A DNA stretch of 50,346 nt from CAVVWJ01 sp965652025 (GTDB lineage: Bacteria; Gemmatimonadota; Gemmatimonadetes; Gemmatimonadales; GWC2-71-9): the NCBI GenBank assembly GCA_965652025.1, contig CBFGTM010000027.1, positions 1-50,346 on the forward strand, in the 5' to 3' direction. Each line of letters opens with the position of its first letter. Within the stretch, counting starts at the first letter, position 1. This document shows positions 36,101 to 42,639 of the stretch, piece by piece. The notes under the pieces are model-generated. The model had not been told where the DNA came from. It saw only the letters and a list, made by a program, of their open reading frames with translations, and did no database searches. The position numbers were made by a program, and so were the translations under genes.

Positions 36101-36147
36101 CGGATGGAGTGCGGAGTCAGCGATTGCGCCGGGCCATCAGCCGCTGA
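33124..36147 (+). CDS. secreted repeat lipoprotein with CARDB-like and metzincin protease domains
   Basis: The start is ATG 33124 (GGAG ten bases upstream) because it opens a lipoprotein-type signal, Arg-rich then LLLWAAPLTWLGCG with C26 as the lipidated Cys; an upstream ATG at 33070 would bury it. Five homologous units follow (from about residues 38, 126, 217, 308 and 399), each with DPDGYT-like, SGxNPR and two Cys. Residues about 487-620 resemble CARDB (VDPANEIPETSEGDN). The catalytic region has HELGHTWGQFH at 744-754 and a Met-turn DIMGYC (M795), the zinc site of metzincins. Units 3 and 4 are nearly identical, pointing to recent duplication. It is probably a surface-anchored protease with an adhesive stalk. 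Its 3' end overlaps the convergent LigD-like gene by 31 bp. Confidence 0.85.
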   Translation: MSSVSPRRSRLRTLLLWAAPLTWLGCGGDGGGTDVVLPALSVTTSTQGVELDPDGYSLLIDATESQPVGVSATLVVERLSDGDHTLELAGLAANCSAQGANPRTISVHSGSTASTAFQVVCAATVGSIEVSTSTSGIGSDADGYTIVLDGAERGAIAGSATMDIGNLAAGSHSVGLTGLAGNCQVAGDNPRTISVSPSQTTQVPFSISCVVPGPTTGSLQISTSTTGENQDPDGYTVTVDGGASQPIGLSSTLTLTNISSGVRRVQLNSVAPNCTVSGANPRNATVSAGETALVSFTISCSAPGPTLGALEITTSTSGENQDPDGYTLAVDGGAIQPIGLSSTLTLTDVASGVHRVELGGLASNCTVSGSNPRNATVNAGETARVAFTIACTAGAPETGAIRATVATSGGSPDPDGYTLALDGGSPVSLSVNGNHTFPALPVGSHSVQLGGLAGNCSVSGANPRSVSVSAGATATVSFEVSCVAAGPSINLRVERMYLTQSTQRLTGDVPLVEGRDGFVRVFVTANGSNNARPTVRVRLYRNGTLAQTYALPARGSSTPTTVQQDGLDNSWNVEVPGNLIAAGTSLLADVDPANEIPETSEGDNSFPASGTPVSLTVQSVAPATIRLVPILQTATGLEGSVGNPAQLTSLVRRMYPLSSGSTEVRNVFTATGPLQPGDANGQWGQILTDLEALRVTDNATDRTYYGLVRLDYPSGIVGNGFIGGGAASAIGYDDPGDASRVMAHELGHTWGQFHTPCGSPSGVDGGYPYPGGNIGVFGYDPGSGTIKAPSLPDIMGYCGSPWISDYIYQRVLSYRRSNPLTVPAGSAQPSLLVWGRIENGRPVLEPALQIVARPHLPKMRGPYSLEGTAGDGSRLFSFSFDAPQSADDRQGNRHFAFAIPLDAIGFDRLQNLRLSSSGAVAATVSRPLVQTRKVGPGDIAVLPDADGVRLRWNAAAHPVILVRDPDTGEVLSFARGGDAHVRTGKRTVDLNVSDGVRSQRLRRAISR
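33241..34582 (+). repeat. five in-frame tandem coding repeats, about 273 bp each
   Basis: Units 2 to 5 begin at 33499, 33772, 34045 and 34318, exactly 273 bp (91 codons) apart; unit 1 begins slightly closer, at about 33238. Each encodes a beta-rich module with a pair of Cys. Units 3 and 4 share long identical stretches at the DNA level (for example around GGCGAGAACCAGGATCCCGA), so the array is prone to copy-number change. Confidence 0.85.
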
Positions 36148-36920
36148 TAGGCCGACATCCCGGATGAGCCGGTCGCCGCTGCTGTTTTGCCAGCCGGGGT
36201 GACCGGCTCGGTCGTTTCCTTAGTACGGTTGGAGTGCCAGACCCGGCTTCGGCCCTCGGCGATTTCTTCCATCGACCGCCCGGTTGCCACCGAGGTCTGA
36301 TGCTCGGCGGTGACATCGGAGCCGGGCTGGGCGTACTCGTCACGATGCTTGATCAGGAGCCACTGAGCTCGCCCTTTGGGATCGCGGCGGGTGCGGACCA
36401 GGACCCACGAGCCACGTAGCCGCTTGCCGTGCAACACGAACTTGAAGTCACCCTTGGCGTGCCCCCGCCGCAGGCCCTCGATCGGATCCAGGTCGTCGCT
36501 GCCGCCGTAACCGTAGGTTCCTCGGTCCCAGAGCATCACCGAACCGCCGCCATACTCGCCCTTGGGAATGGTCCCCTCAAACGTGTTGTACTCGATCGGG
36601 TGATCCTCCACCTGCATCGCCAGCCGCTTTACTGAAGGATCGAGGCTGGGCCCCTTCGGGACTGCCCAGCTCTTCATGACCCCGTCGAGCTCCAGGCGGA
36701 GATCGTAGTGGAGATTCCTGGCCGCATGCTTCTGAATCACGAACGCCAGCTTCTTGCTGGTGCGGGCCTTGCCGCCCGCCGGCTCTTCCGTCCGGCTGAA
36801 GTCGCGCTTCCGCCGATACTCGGCCAGCTGGGGCTCGGCAGCCGCGGCGGCTTTCGAAGCTGCCGAGCCCCTCTTCGTGTTGCTGCTCCCCTTCGGAGTC
36901 CGAACTGATTTCTTGGGCAT
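36117..36920 (-). CDS. stand-alone LigD-type 3'-phosphoesterase
   Basis: The protein matches the phosphoesterase module of bacterial NHEJ ligase D. Metal-site residues are visible as H65, H71, D73 and R75 in QKHAARNLHYDLRLELDG and H107 in VEDHPIEYNTFEG, followed by TIPKGEYGGGSV and a C-terminal WLLIKHRDEYA. It trims 3'-phosphate or ribonucleotide ends at breaks. Here it is not fused to a ligase or polymerase and no Ku gene is nearby. The Lys/Ala-rich N-terminus (1-35) and the tail after about 200 are low complexity. Its end overlaps the convergent protease gene by 31 bp. Confidence 0.92.
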   Translation of the reverse strand: MPKKSVRTPKGSSNTKRGSAASKAAAAAEPQLAEYRRKRDFSRTEEPAGGKARTSKKLAFVIQKHAARNLHYDLRLELDGVMKSWAVPKGPSLDPSVKRLAMQVEDHPIEYNTFEGTIPKGEYGGGSVMLWDRGTYGYGGSDDLDPIEGLRRGHAKGDFKFVLHGKRLRGSWVLVRTRRDPKGRAQWLLIKHRDEYAQPGSDVTAEHQTSVATGRSMEEIAEGRSRVWHSNRTKETTEPVTPAGKTAAATGSSGMSAYQRLMARRNR

Positions 36921-36933
36921 CTGCTCTAACCGT

Positions 36934-37344
36934 TTATCGGCTCTGCGTCCTTCGCCGTCTTGCTACTCGCTTCGCATGGCGCGACAGGGCGTCATGCGAG
37001 GCTGCGGACTTGCCCTCGCGCTTCAGCCGCTTCGTCATCGCGGTGCTCCGCTTTCGCGATGGCCGGCTGGGCTTGCGCTTGCCCTGACCGACCGCATAAT
37101 CGCGCTGGGCGGACCGGCGAGTGCTCTTCTTCGCCTGCCCCTTCTTGGGCGGTTTGAGTGGAACTCCGGCTCTCCGTGCCTTGGAGAGGCCGATGGCAAT
37201 GGCCTGCTCCGGAGAGCGGGCCCCGTGCTTGCCCTGGCGGATATGCTCCATCTCTTCCCGGACGAATTCACCTGCCGCAGTGGTGGGACTCTTGCCTGCC
37301 CGCAAGTCGGCGCGGGCTCGTTTGACCGTGGTCTTTGATGGCAT
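36934..37344 (-). CDS. Lys/Arg-rich DUF6496-like protein
   Basis: The 136-residue, strongly basic protein starts with a segment that repeats in this family: TAAGEFVREEMEHIRQGKHG followed by ARSPEQAIAIGLSKARRAGV, with KK/RR-rich linkers after it. This matches DUF6496-type proteins, some of which resemble histone H1 tails and are often encoded near DNA-repair genes. It has an excellent ribosome site (GGGAGGTGA) before the ATG. It lies 13 bp upstream of the phosphoesterase gene on the same strand, so the two are probably one operon. DNA or RNA binding is inferred from charge only. Confidence 0.75.
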   Translation of the reverse strand: MPSKTTVKRARADLRAGKSPTTAAGEFVREEMEHIRQGKHGARSPEQAIAIGLSKARRAGVPLKPPKKGQAKKSTRRSAQRDYAVGQGKRKPSRPSRKRSTAMTKRLKREGKSAASHDALSRHAKRVARRRRTQSR

Positions 37345-37402
37345 GATTGCTCACCTCCCAGACTAGGCTGGGAACGCGCGCGGTTCGACGCTGTGTCTGC
37401 AA

Positions 37403-38065
37403 TCACCGCGGCGCGAGCTTGGGAGGCCGGCGGCCCCGCCGGACGGCACCCGCAACCGGTCCATAGCTCAGCTCTCGTCCGGTCTCCGCCGCGCGGAGCA
37501 GGAGTCCCCCCCGGCTCATGTCGCCCCGGCCCACAAAGTCGACTGGAAAGAGGAGCCGGTCGCCCAAGACGTCGAGGAGGACGTCGACGTACTTGCCGGT
37601 TGCCACACTGCCGAGCAGCACGACCTCCAGATCAGGGGTTTGCCGCAGGGACGCGAGGTCGCGCTCCAGTGGAGCCCGGTAGGCCGGAGCATCGGCCCGG
37701 ATATCGATGGTCCCAAACTCGCGCAGCTCACGCGCGCCGACCGCGGTTTCTGCGGGCAGGAGGCCGCGGTCGGTGGTGATCACCTGCACCCCCGCCAGAC
37801 CACTGGGAGGTCGGGCAAAGCGGCCGGCGTAGGTCAACTTCCCCCGGAAGTAGAGTCCGCTCAAAAAACTGAAGGCCTCTCCCAGTGTGATGCCGGCAGA
37901 GCGAAGCCGCTGAGCCAGGGGAAAAGTGGCGCGCTCGCTGAGCAGAATTCGCGCCCGCTTACCACCGCAATGTGCGGGGGAGAGAAGAAAGATTCGGGGT
38001 GAAGTCAGGGGCGATTCAGCTGGTCTGCTTCGCCCGATCCCGGTAGCGAAGCCGGTCATTGGCAC
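37403..38065 (-). CDS. protein of unknown function
   Basis: I do not recognise this 220-residue protein. A hydrophobic strand RIFLLSPAHCGGKRARILLS near residue 25 is followed by helices containing LAQRLRSAGITLGEAFSFLSGLYFRGKLTYA. A second half with VQVITTDRGLLPAE, VVLLGSVATGKYVDVLLDVLG and LLFPVDFVGRGDMSRGGLLL suggests an alpha/beta fold with a possible nucleotide- or phosphate-binding turn. No signal peptide or membrane helix is seen. The start at ATG 38065, or 38059, lies about 45 bp inside the response-regulator gene, so the two are probably co-translated. Confidence 0.6.
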   Translation of the reverse strand: MPMTGFATGIGRSRPAESPLTSPRIFLLSPAHCGGKRARILLSERATFPLAQRLRSAGITLGEAFSFLSGLYFRGKLTYAGRFARPPSGLAGVQVITTDRGLLPAETAVGARELREFGTIDIRADAPAYRAPLERDLASLRQTPDLEVVLLGSVATGKYVDVLLDVLGDRLLFPVDFVGRGDMSRGGLLLRAAETGRELSYGPVAGAVRRGRRPPKLAPR

Positions 38066-38489
38066 GCCGGCCTCTGACCCTGGCCGGCGGACCGAGCAGG
38101 GGCGTGAGAACCCGATGCAGCGTTTCGGTGGTGAACGGCTTCTCCAGGAAGGGTAGCTCGGGATAGGCGGCGATCAGCTCTGCGATTTCTCCGACCGGAT
38201 AGGCCGACATCAGGACGATGGGCAGCCGGGGATGGAGGTCGCGCACCCGCTCGGCCAGCTCGCCGCCGTCCATATACGGCATGATGACGTCGGTCAGGAC
38301 CAGCCGGATCTCGCCCGGATGCTGCTGAACGTAGCGTAGCGCCTCGCGACCATCGCGCGCGGTCCGGGCCTGATAACCGATGGCGCGAACCATCCTGCAC
38401 GTGGTTGAACGGGGGGTTTCTTCATCATCGACGATCAATACCGTGGGGTCGGCCGAAAAGCGGGACCGTCGATCTCCTCGGCTGGGCAT
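38016..38489 (-). CDS. single-domain response regulator
   Basis: The start is ATG 38489, with GGGAG eight bases upstream; a reading from 38615 would add 42 residues unlike a receiver domain. After an Arg-rich leader the receiver runs from TVLIVDDEETPRSTT (acidic pair DD) through LVLTDVIMPYMDGG (phospho-acceptor Asp) and IVLMSAYP to FLEKPFTTETL (conserved Lys). It ends in a basic tail (VRGRRANDRLRYRDR). No output domain or partner kinase is present; CheA in this window is far away. The tail could bind nucleic acid. The downstream unknown gene overlaps its end. Confidence 0.9.
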   Translation of the reverse strand: MPSRGDRRSRFSADPTVLIVDDEETPRSTTCRMVRAIGYQARTARDGREALRYVQQHPGEIRLVLTDVIMPYMDGGELAERVRDLHPRLPIVLMSAYPVGEIAELIAAYPELPFLEKPFTTETLHRVLTPLLGPPARVRGRRANDRLRYRDRAKQTS

Positions 38490-38700
38490 GCGAGCTCCCG
38501 GCAGCCGTTGGCTGCCATTGGCCCTCCCCACGAGGAGAGTGGTGATCTGTGTAAACCGCATGCCAAGCTCATGCGGACGTTGCTCAACTAAGGGCCATAA
38601 CTCGGGGATGCGCAAGGGGGTAGAGGTCTAGACGGTCGGAGCCCTGTTAGTGCGCAGGTGCATCCAACCGTAGCGACTTCACCAGTGCGGGAGCTGGCTC
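38490..38700 (-). promoter_or_regulatory. leader region of the response regulator, with a hairpin at the ribosome site
   Basis: No gene is seen between the rtcB stop and the regulator start. At 38500-38516 the sequence GGCAGCC-GTT-GGCTGCC forms a perfect 7-bp stem with a 3-base loop. In the minus-strand transcript it directly precedes the Shine-Dalgarno GGGAG (38495-38499). Such a hairpin may influence translation or act as an operator. I found no convincing promoter hexamers. Confidence 0.35.
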
Positions 38701-39933
38701 TCAGTCCTTATAAGGATCGAACTCGTTCTCGCCCGCCATCACGACGATCAGTGGGGTCAGCGTGTGCACCACCCGGATGGTGTCACCCTGGGCCGCGAGC
38801 ACCTCGGGCAGCCTGCGGTACACGTGGGGACTCTCGTCCAAGCCTCCGCCCCGGAGAATGACGCCTTTCCGGCCGATCCACTCTCGCAGCATCTCCCAAC
38901 TCACCTTGCCTGGCGACTTCACCTGCCGAGTTTTCCAATTCATCTTGCCGCGGGCCTCGGTTCGGCTCATCACCCGCCCCGCACCGTGCACGGTTGAAAA
39001 GAGAGCCGCCTGTTGATCCGGCGTTCCCCCCGGCGTCCCTTCCAGGATCACGGAATCGTCGCCCATGCTGCCTCCCACAAAGCTCCGCTGGCCCGGGAAG
39101 GCCGGCGTCGCACCCTTGCGTACCACGATGAACTCCTCCTCACCGTGCGTCTCCCGCCAGGCGAAGTTGTGGTGGTTGTGAACCAGCTCCAGCTCCCGGC
39201 CGCCCAGCATGGAGACCACCTTGCGGGCGACCCACTCCCTGCCGGCGTAGGCGTACTGACCGGCGAGACTCATTAACGACCAGTAGGCATCGCCCATCGG
39301 TGTCTTGAGGTCGAGCAGCACCTCGACCTCGGGAGCTCGCGCCTTCCACTCCTTACGCTGTCCCAGCGCCAGAAACCCCGAGGCCACCGTGTGGCCCAGC
39401 CCCCGGCTCCCGAAGTGAACCCCGACCCAGATGGCACCGGTCTCGTCGGTAAACACATCGACATAGTGGTTGCCGCTGCCGACGGTACCGAGCTGGGAGC
39501 GAGCCTTGGCCTTGAGCGTGTCGCGCTCGTGCTTGCCGGGGATTGCGTCCCAGGAAGGGTCCTCGAACAGCGGGTGATCGTCCGGCGCGTCCGGCGTCTG
39601 GCAGGTGCGGCCGATGCCAAAGCTGATTTCGCTCTGGATCTGGTCGGCCAGGCGTGCAAGGTCGTCCCGAGTGAAGTCGCTGACATTCCGGTCGGTGCGG
39701 ATGGCGGCGTTGCCGCACGCGATATCGAAGCCTACGCCGACGACGCTCGCCTGGTCGCGATAGGCCGCAACGCCGCCGATCGGCATGACATAGCCCTGGT
39801 GGCCGTCGGCCATGAGGGCGACTCGCTCGGCTCGCCGGGCAACCTGCTGCAGCTGAGTCAGGGTCTTGTCGTCGTGTTGACCGAAAACGCGGGGTGGAAC
39901 TTCTCGGTCGACGTGATCCCGGTCACGCTGCAC
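38701..39933 (-). CDS. rtcB: RtcB-type RNA ligase
   Basis: RtcB joins RNA 3'-phosphate or 2',3'-cyclic phosphate ends to 5'-OH using GTP and a metal. Visible signatures are DGHQGYVMPIGG (43-54), metal ligands D70 and C73 in GVGFDIACGN, HFGSRGLGH, HNHHNF, the GSMGDDSVI loop and VHGAGRVMSRTEARG, in which H316 is the likely guanylylated His. The length of 410 is normal. The start is a GTG preceded by AAAGAG; no earlier ATG fits. RtcB repairs tRNA or rRNA breaks after toxin or stress damage. Its neighbours are DNA-end repair-like and regulatory genes, but no archease gene is seen. Confidence 0.94.
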   Translation of the reverse strand: MQRDRDHVDREVPPRVFGQHDDKTLTQLQQVARRAERVALMADGHQGYVMPIGGVAAYRDQASVVGVGFDIACGNAAIRTDRNVSDFTRDDLARLADQIQSEISFGIGRTCQTPDAPDDHPLFEDPSWDAIPGKHERDTLKAKARSQLGTVGSGNHYVDVFTDETGAIWVGVHFGSRGLGHTVASGFLALGQRKEWKARAPEVEVLLDLKTPMGDAYWSLMSLAGQYAYAGREWVARKVVSMLGGRELELVHNHHNFAWRETHGEEEFIVVRKGATPAFPGQRSFVGGSMGDDSVILEGTPGGTPDQQAALFSTVHGAGRVMSRTEARGKMNWKTRQVKSPGKVSWEMLREWIGRKGVILRGGGLDESPHVYRRLPEVLAAQGDTIRVVHTLTPLIVVMAGENEFDPYKD

Positions 39934-40009
39934 AGCTCTTTACCTTCGCTTGACTGAGGATGGACAAGTTGCAGACCACGTTACACTATCAGTCCCAGGA
40001 GAGTAGTGC

Positions 40010-41509
40010 ATGAGAAGGTCAGTATCCATCAGCTCGGTCTTATTCATCCTGGTTGCCGTGCTCTACGGCTGCCAGGATACTCCCCAGGTCACCGAGCCTC
40101 GGGCATCTCCTACCGGATTCGATGCCGCAACCGCCAGCTCACCGGCGCTCCAGGGCCGCTGGGCGGCTCCCTTCAGTACCCCCGTCGTGGCGGTGCACGT
40201 GCATTTACTGATCAACGGGAAGGTGCTCCTCTGGGGCGACACCGGCGACGCGCAGCTCTGGAGTGCGGCCGCGGGATTCACTCCGATCCGCAAGACCCAC
40301 CGGATCTATTGCAGCGGTCACACCTTCCTTCCCGACGGGCGGCTCCTGGTGACCGGCGGAACCAGTGCCGGCACTCGCGGGCTTCGGGTGTCGACCATTT
40401 TCAATCCGGCCACCAGGACCTGGACTGCCACCAAGTCCATGGCACAGGGCCGGTACTACCCAACCAACACGACACTGCCGAACGGCGACATTCTTACGGT
40501 ATCGGGCCATGACACCGCGCTCAAGGTCGTTACCATCCCCGAAGTATGGAACGGAACCAACTGGCGCCGGCTCACCAGCGCGCCGCTTTCGATTCCGGCT
40601 CCGTATTATCCCGACATGTTCGTTGCGCCGAACGGCAAGGTGTTCCTGGCTGGATATAGCCAGCCGAGCCGATACCTGGACGTGAGCGGCACCGGCCAGT
40701 GGAGCACCGTGGCGTTCCGCAACGAGGCCAACCGGGTCATGGGCTCGGCAGTAATGTACGCTCCGGGGAAGATTCTCTACGTGGGGGGTGGCAAGGGGCC
40801 GCCGTACGACGCGCCTCCGACGGCATCAGCCGAAGTCATCGATCTGAATCAGGCATCGCCGGCGTGGCGGCCGGTGGCAAGCATGGCCTTCCCTCGACGG
40901 CAGACCAACGCCACGATCCTGGCCGACGGCAGCATCCTGGTGACGGGTGGTACCAGCGGAACCGGGTTCAACAACCAGGCGGGGGCGGTGCATGCCGCCG
41001 AGCTGTGGAATCCGAAGACCGAGACCTGGACCACGATGGCGTCCGAGAGCCGGAACCGCACCTACCACTCGACCGCGATCTTGTTGCCCAACGGCAAGGT
41101 CTTCTCCAGCGGAAGTGGCGAGGGGGGCGGGATCTCGTTCGCGAACAGCCAGCGGAACGCCCAGATTTTCTCCCCGCCCTATCTCTTCAATCCGGACGGT
41201 TCCGTCGCGGCTCGACCTAGCCTCAGCGCGGTCCCGGCGCGAGTCTCCTATGGCCAGTCGTTCACGGTGCAGACTTCCAACCCCTCGGCCATCAGTCGGG
41301 GCACTCTGATTCGAGTTTCTTCGGTGACCCACGCCTTCAACGCTGGCCAGTACATCTACCCGCTGACCTTCACCGTAACCGGGTCAACCAGTCTGCGGAC
41401 CGTGGCGCCGCCCAGCGGCAGGGTGGCGCCCCCGGGCCCCTACATGCTGTTCCTGATCAACCAGGCGGGTGTTCCGTCAGTCGCGAAGTTCGTGACCGTT
41501 GGCCCCTAG
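40010..41509 (+). CDS. galactose/glyoxal oxidase-like copper radical oxidase lipoprotein
   Basis: A lipoprotein signal (VSISSVLFILVAVLYGC, C21) leads to a kelch beta-propeller with units ending in VTGG or similar (about 60-390), then a DUF1929 E-set domain (about 400-499). All cofactor residues of galactose oxidase have counterparts: C101 in RIYCSGH and Y150 in GRYYPT (the Cys-Tyr crosslink pair), Y352-H353 in NRTYHS, and H441 in SSVTHAF. It probably oxidises a primary alcohol or aldehyde to produce hydrogen peroxide outside the membrane. The galactose-binding N-terminal domain is missing, so the substrate is open. AGGAGAG precedes the ATG, and the gene is divergent from rtcB across 76 bp. 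Confidence 0.88.
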   Translation: MRRSVSISSVLFILVAVLYGCQDTPQVTEPRASPTGFDAATASSPALQGRWAAPFSTPVVAVHVHLLINGKVLLWGDTGDAQLWSAAAGFTPIRKTHRIYCSGHTFLPDGRLLVTGGTSAGTRGLRVSTIFNPATRTWTATKSMAQGRYYPTNTTLPNGDILTVSGHDTALKVVTIPEVWNGTNWRRLTSAPLSIPAPYYPDMFVAPNGKVFLAGYSQPSRYLDVSGTGQWSTVAFRNEANRVMGSAVMYAPGKILYVGGGKGPPYDAPPTASAEVIDLNQASPAWRPVASMAFPRRQTNATILADGSILVTGGTSGTGFNNQAGAVHAAELWNPKTETWTTMASESRNRTYHSTAILLPNGKVFSSGSGEGGGISFANSQRNAQIFSPPYLFNPDGSVAARPSLSAVPARVSYGQSFTVQTSNPSAISRGTLIRVSSVTHAFNAGQYIYPLTFTVTGSTSLRTVAPPSGRVAPPGPYMLFLINQAGVPSVAKFVTVGP

Positions 41510-41562
41510 CCGTGTCGAGTTCCGCTGCCGGACTCATGCAGCGCAAACTTTGGGGCTGTCGG

Positions 41563-41591
41563 TTGACGGCTCACCACATCGGCGATACGTT
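41563..41591 (+). promoter_or_regulatory. sigma-70-type promoter of the histidine operon
   Basis: TTGACG at 41563-41568 and TACGTT at 41586-41591 are separated by exactly 17 bp. Transcription should begin six to seven bases after the -10 box, at about 41598, which coincides with the GTG that opens the His-rich leader peptide. Confidence 0.6.
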
Positions 41592-41597
41592 AGCCCT

Positions 41598-41684
41598 GTG
41601 CAGATCGTGACCCGGCAGCATCATCACGCGCATCATCGCCACGGCCCGACGGGCTGGGGCGTCGCTGCGCGCAAACTCGGGTAG
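41598..41684 (+). CDS. hisL: HisL, histidine operon leader peptide
   Basis: A 28-codon reading frame starting at GTG 41598 and ending at TAG contains HHHAHHRH at residues 8-15, six histidine codons in eight. Ribosome stalling there when His-tRNA is scarce is the classical sensor of his attenuation. No ribosome site precedes the GTG and the predicted transcription start falls on it, so the peptide is probably read from a leaderless transcript; a second in-frame GTG at 41610 is the alternative. The Gly/Pro/Trp tail overlaps the antiterminator segment at 41648-41656. Confidence 0.82.
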   Translation: MQIVTRQHHHAHHRHGPTGWGVAARKLG

Positions 41685-41750
41685 CAGACCGCCCCGATTC
41701 GCACGCAGCAGGCGCAACGGCCCGTCCACTTCGGACGGGCTTTTTGTTTT
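41648..41750 (+). promoter_or_regulatory. his attenuator: antiterminator and terminator
   Basis: The terminator is GCCCGTCC (41720-41727), loop ACTTC and GGACGGGC (41733-41740), followed by T5-G-T4 (41741-41750). GACGGGCTG at 41648-41656, just after the His codons, can instead pair with CGGCCCGTC at 41718-41726 (one G-U), which uses up the terminator's 5' arm. A ribosome stalled on the His codons leaves this antiterminator free; a ribosome that reads through covers 41648-41656 and lets the terminator form. The pieces are seen in the sequence; the mechanism is inferred from enteric his operons. Confidence 0.78.
41720..41750 (+). terminator. intrinsic terminator in the his leader
   Basis: A perfect 8-bp GC-rich stem with a 5-base loop is followed by TTTTTGTTTT, ending 19 bp before the hisG start codon. 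It is the attenuation terminator of the operon. It is also the clearest intrinsic terminator in the whole window. Confidence 0.88.
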
Positions 41751-41769
41751 CTCGACTCTCGAGCAGCCG

Positions 41770-42639
41770 ATGCTGAAGATCGCCTTGCCTCACAAGGGTC
41801 GCCTCGCCGAGGACACCCGCGAGCTGTTCACCGATGCCGGACTCGACGTCCGCAGCAATGGAGAGCGTTCCCTGGTCGCCTCTCTCGGTGGGGAGTTCGA
41901 GGCCCTTTTCGTCCGGGCCCAGGATGTTCCCGAGTTCGTCGCCGACGGCGCTGCCGATGCCGGTGTGACCGGCTGGGATCTGGTCTGCGAGACGGGGCGT
42001 CCGATCGACGCGATGTTGGACCTGGGCTTCGGCCGCTGCCGGCTGGTGGTTGCCGCACGGGAGGAGAGCGGAATTGGCGGGCTGGGTGACATCGTCGAGG
42101 CACAGCGGGTGGCCACCGCCTTCCCCCGCGTCACCCGGCGCTTCTTCGAGGATGCCGGATACACCGTCGACGTGGTGCCGGTCTCCGGCGCCGCGGAGAT
42201 CGCCCCCCACCTCGGCATCGCCGACGTGATCGTGGACATTGCCTCCAGCGGCTTCACCCTGCGGACCAACGGGCTCCGCGAGGTTGCGACGGTGCTCGAG
42301 TCGAGCGCGCGGCTGATCGCCTCCAAGGCGAACTGCGCCACCTGGGCCCCCGCGAAGCGCTGCGCCCTGGATGAACTGCTGACCGCACTGGCTTCCGTGC
42401 TTCGCGCCCGGGGTCAGCGCTACGTGATGGCGAACGTGCCGCGCACGGCGCTCGACCGGGTCAAGGACGTGCTGCCTGGGCTCAACGGACCCACGGTGAT
42501 CGACATTCTGGATGGGGGGTCGCACGTCGCGGTCCATGCGGTCGTGCCGGCCAGCGCGATCTTCCGCACCATCGCCCAGCTCAAGGCACTCGGGGGCGAG
42601 GGGATTCTGGTCACCCGAATCGAGAGGTTGATGCCGTGA
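41770..42639 (+). CDS. hisG: ATP phosphoribosyltransferase, long form
   Basis: The first enzyme of histidine synthesis joins ATP and PRPP. Residues 1-210 are the periplasmic-binding-protein-like catalytic domain (LKIALPHKGRLAED, GVTGWDLV, VDIASSGFTLRTNGL). The C-terminal 75 residues, with IDILDGGSHVAVHAVV, form the PII-like regulatory domain of the long form, which binds histidine. No HisZ subunit is therefore needed, and the pathway has feedback inhibition as well as attenuation. The stop overlaps the next start by 4 bp (ATGA-type). Confidence 0.97.
   Translation: MLKIALPHKGRLAEDTRELFTDAGLDVRSNGERSLVASLGGEFEALFVRAQDVPEFVADGAADAGVTGWDLVCETGRPIDAMLDLGFGRCRLVVAAREESGIGGLGDIVEAQRVATAFPRVTRRFFEDAGYTVDVVPVSGAAEIAPHLGIADVIVDIASSGFTLRTNGLREVATVLESSARLIASKANCATWAPAKRCALDELLTALASVLRARGQRYVMANVPRTALDRVKDVLPGLNGPTVIDILDGGSHVAVHAVVPASAIFRTIAQLKALGGEGILVTRIERLMP

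Noticed and set aside
39961..39987. Promoter TGGACA-15 bp-TACACT before the copper oxidase gene
   Set aside because: Spacing is short and the -35 is weak; a promoter must exist in this 76-bp gap but this one is not convincing enough to list.
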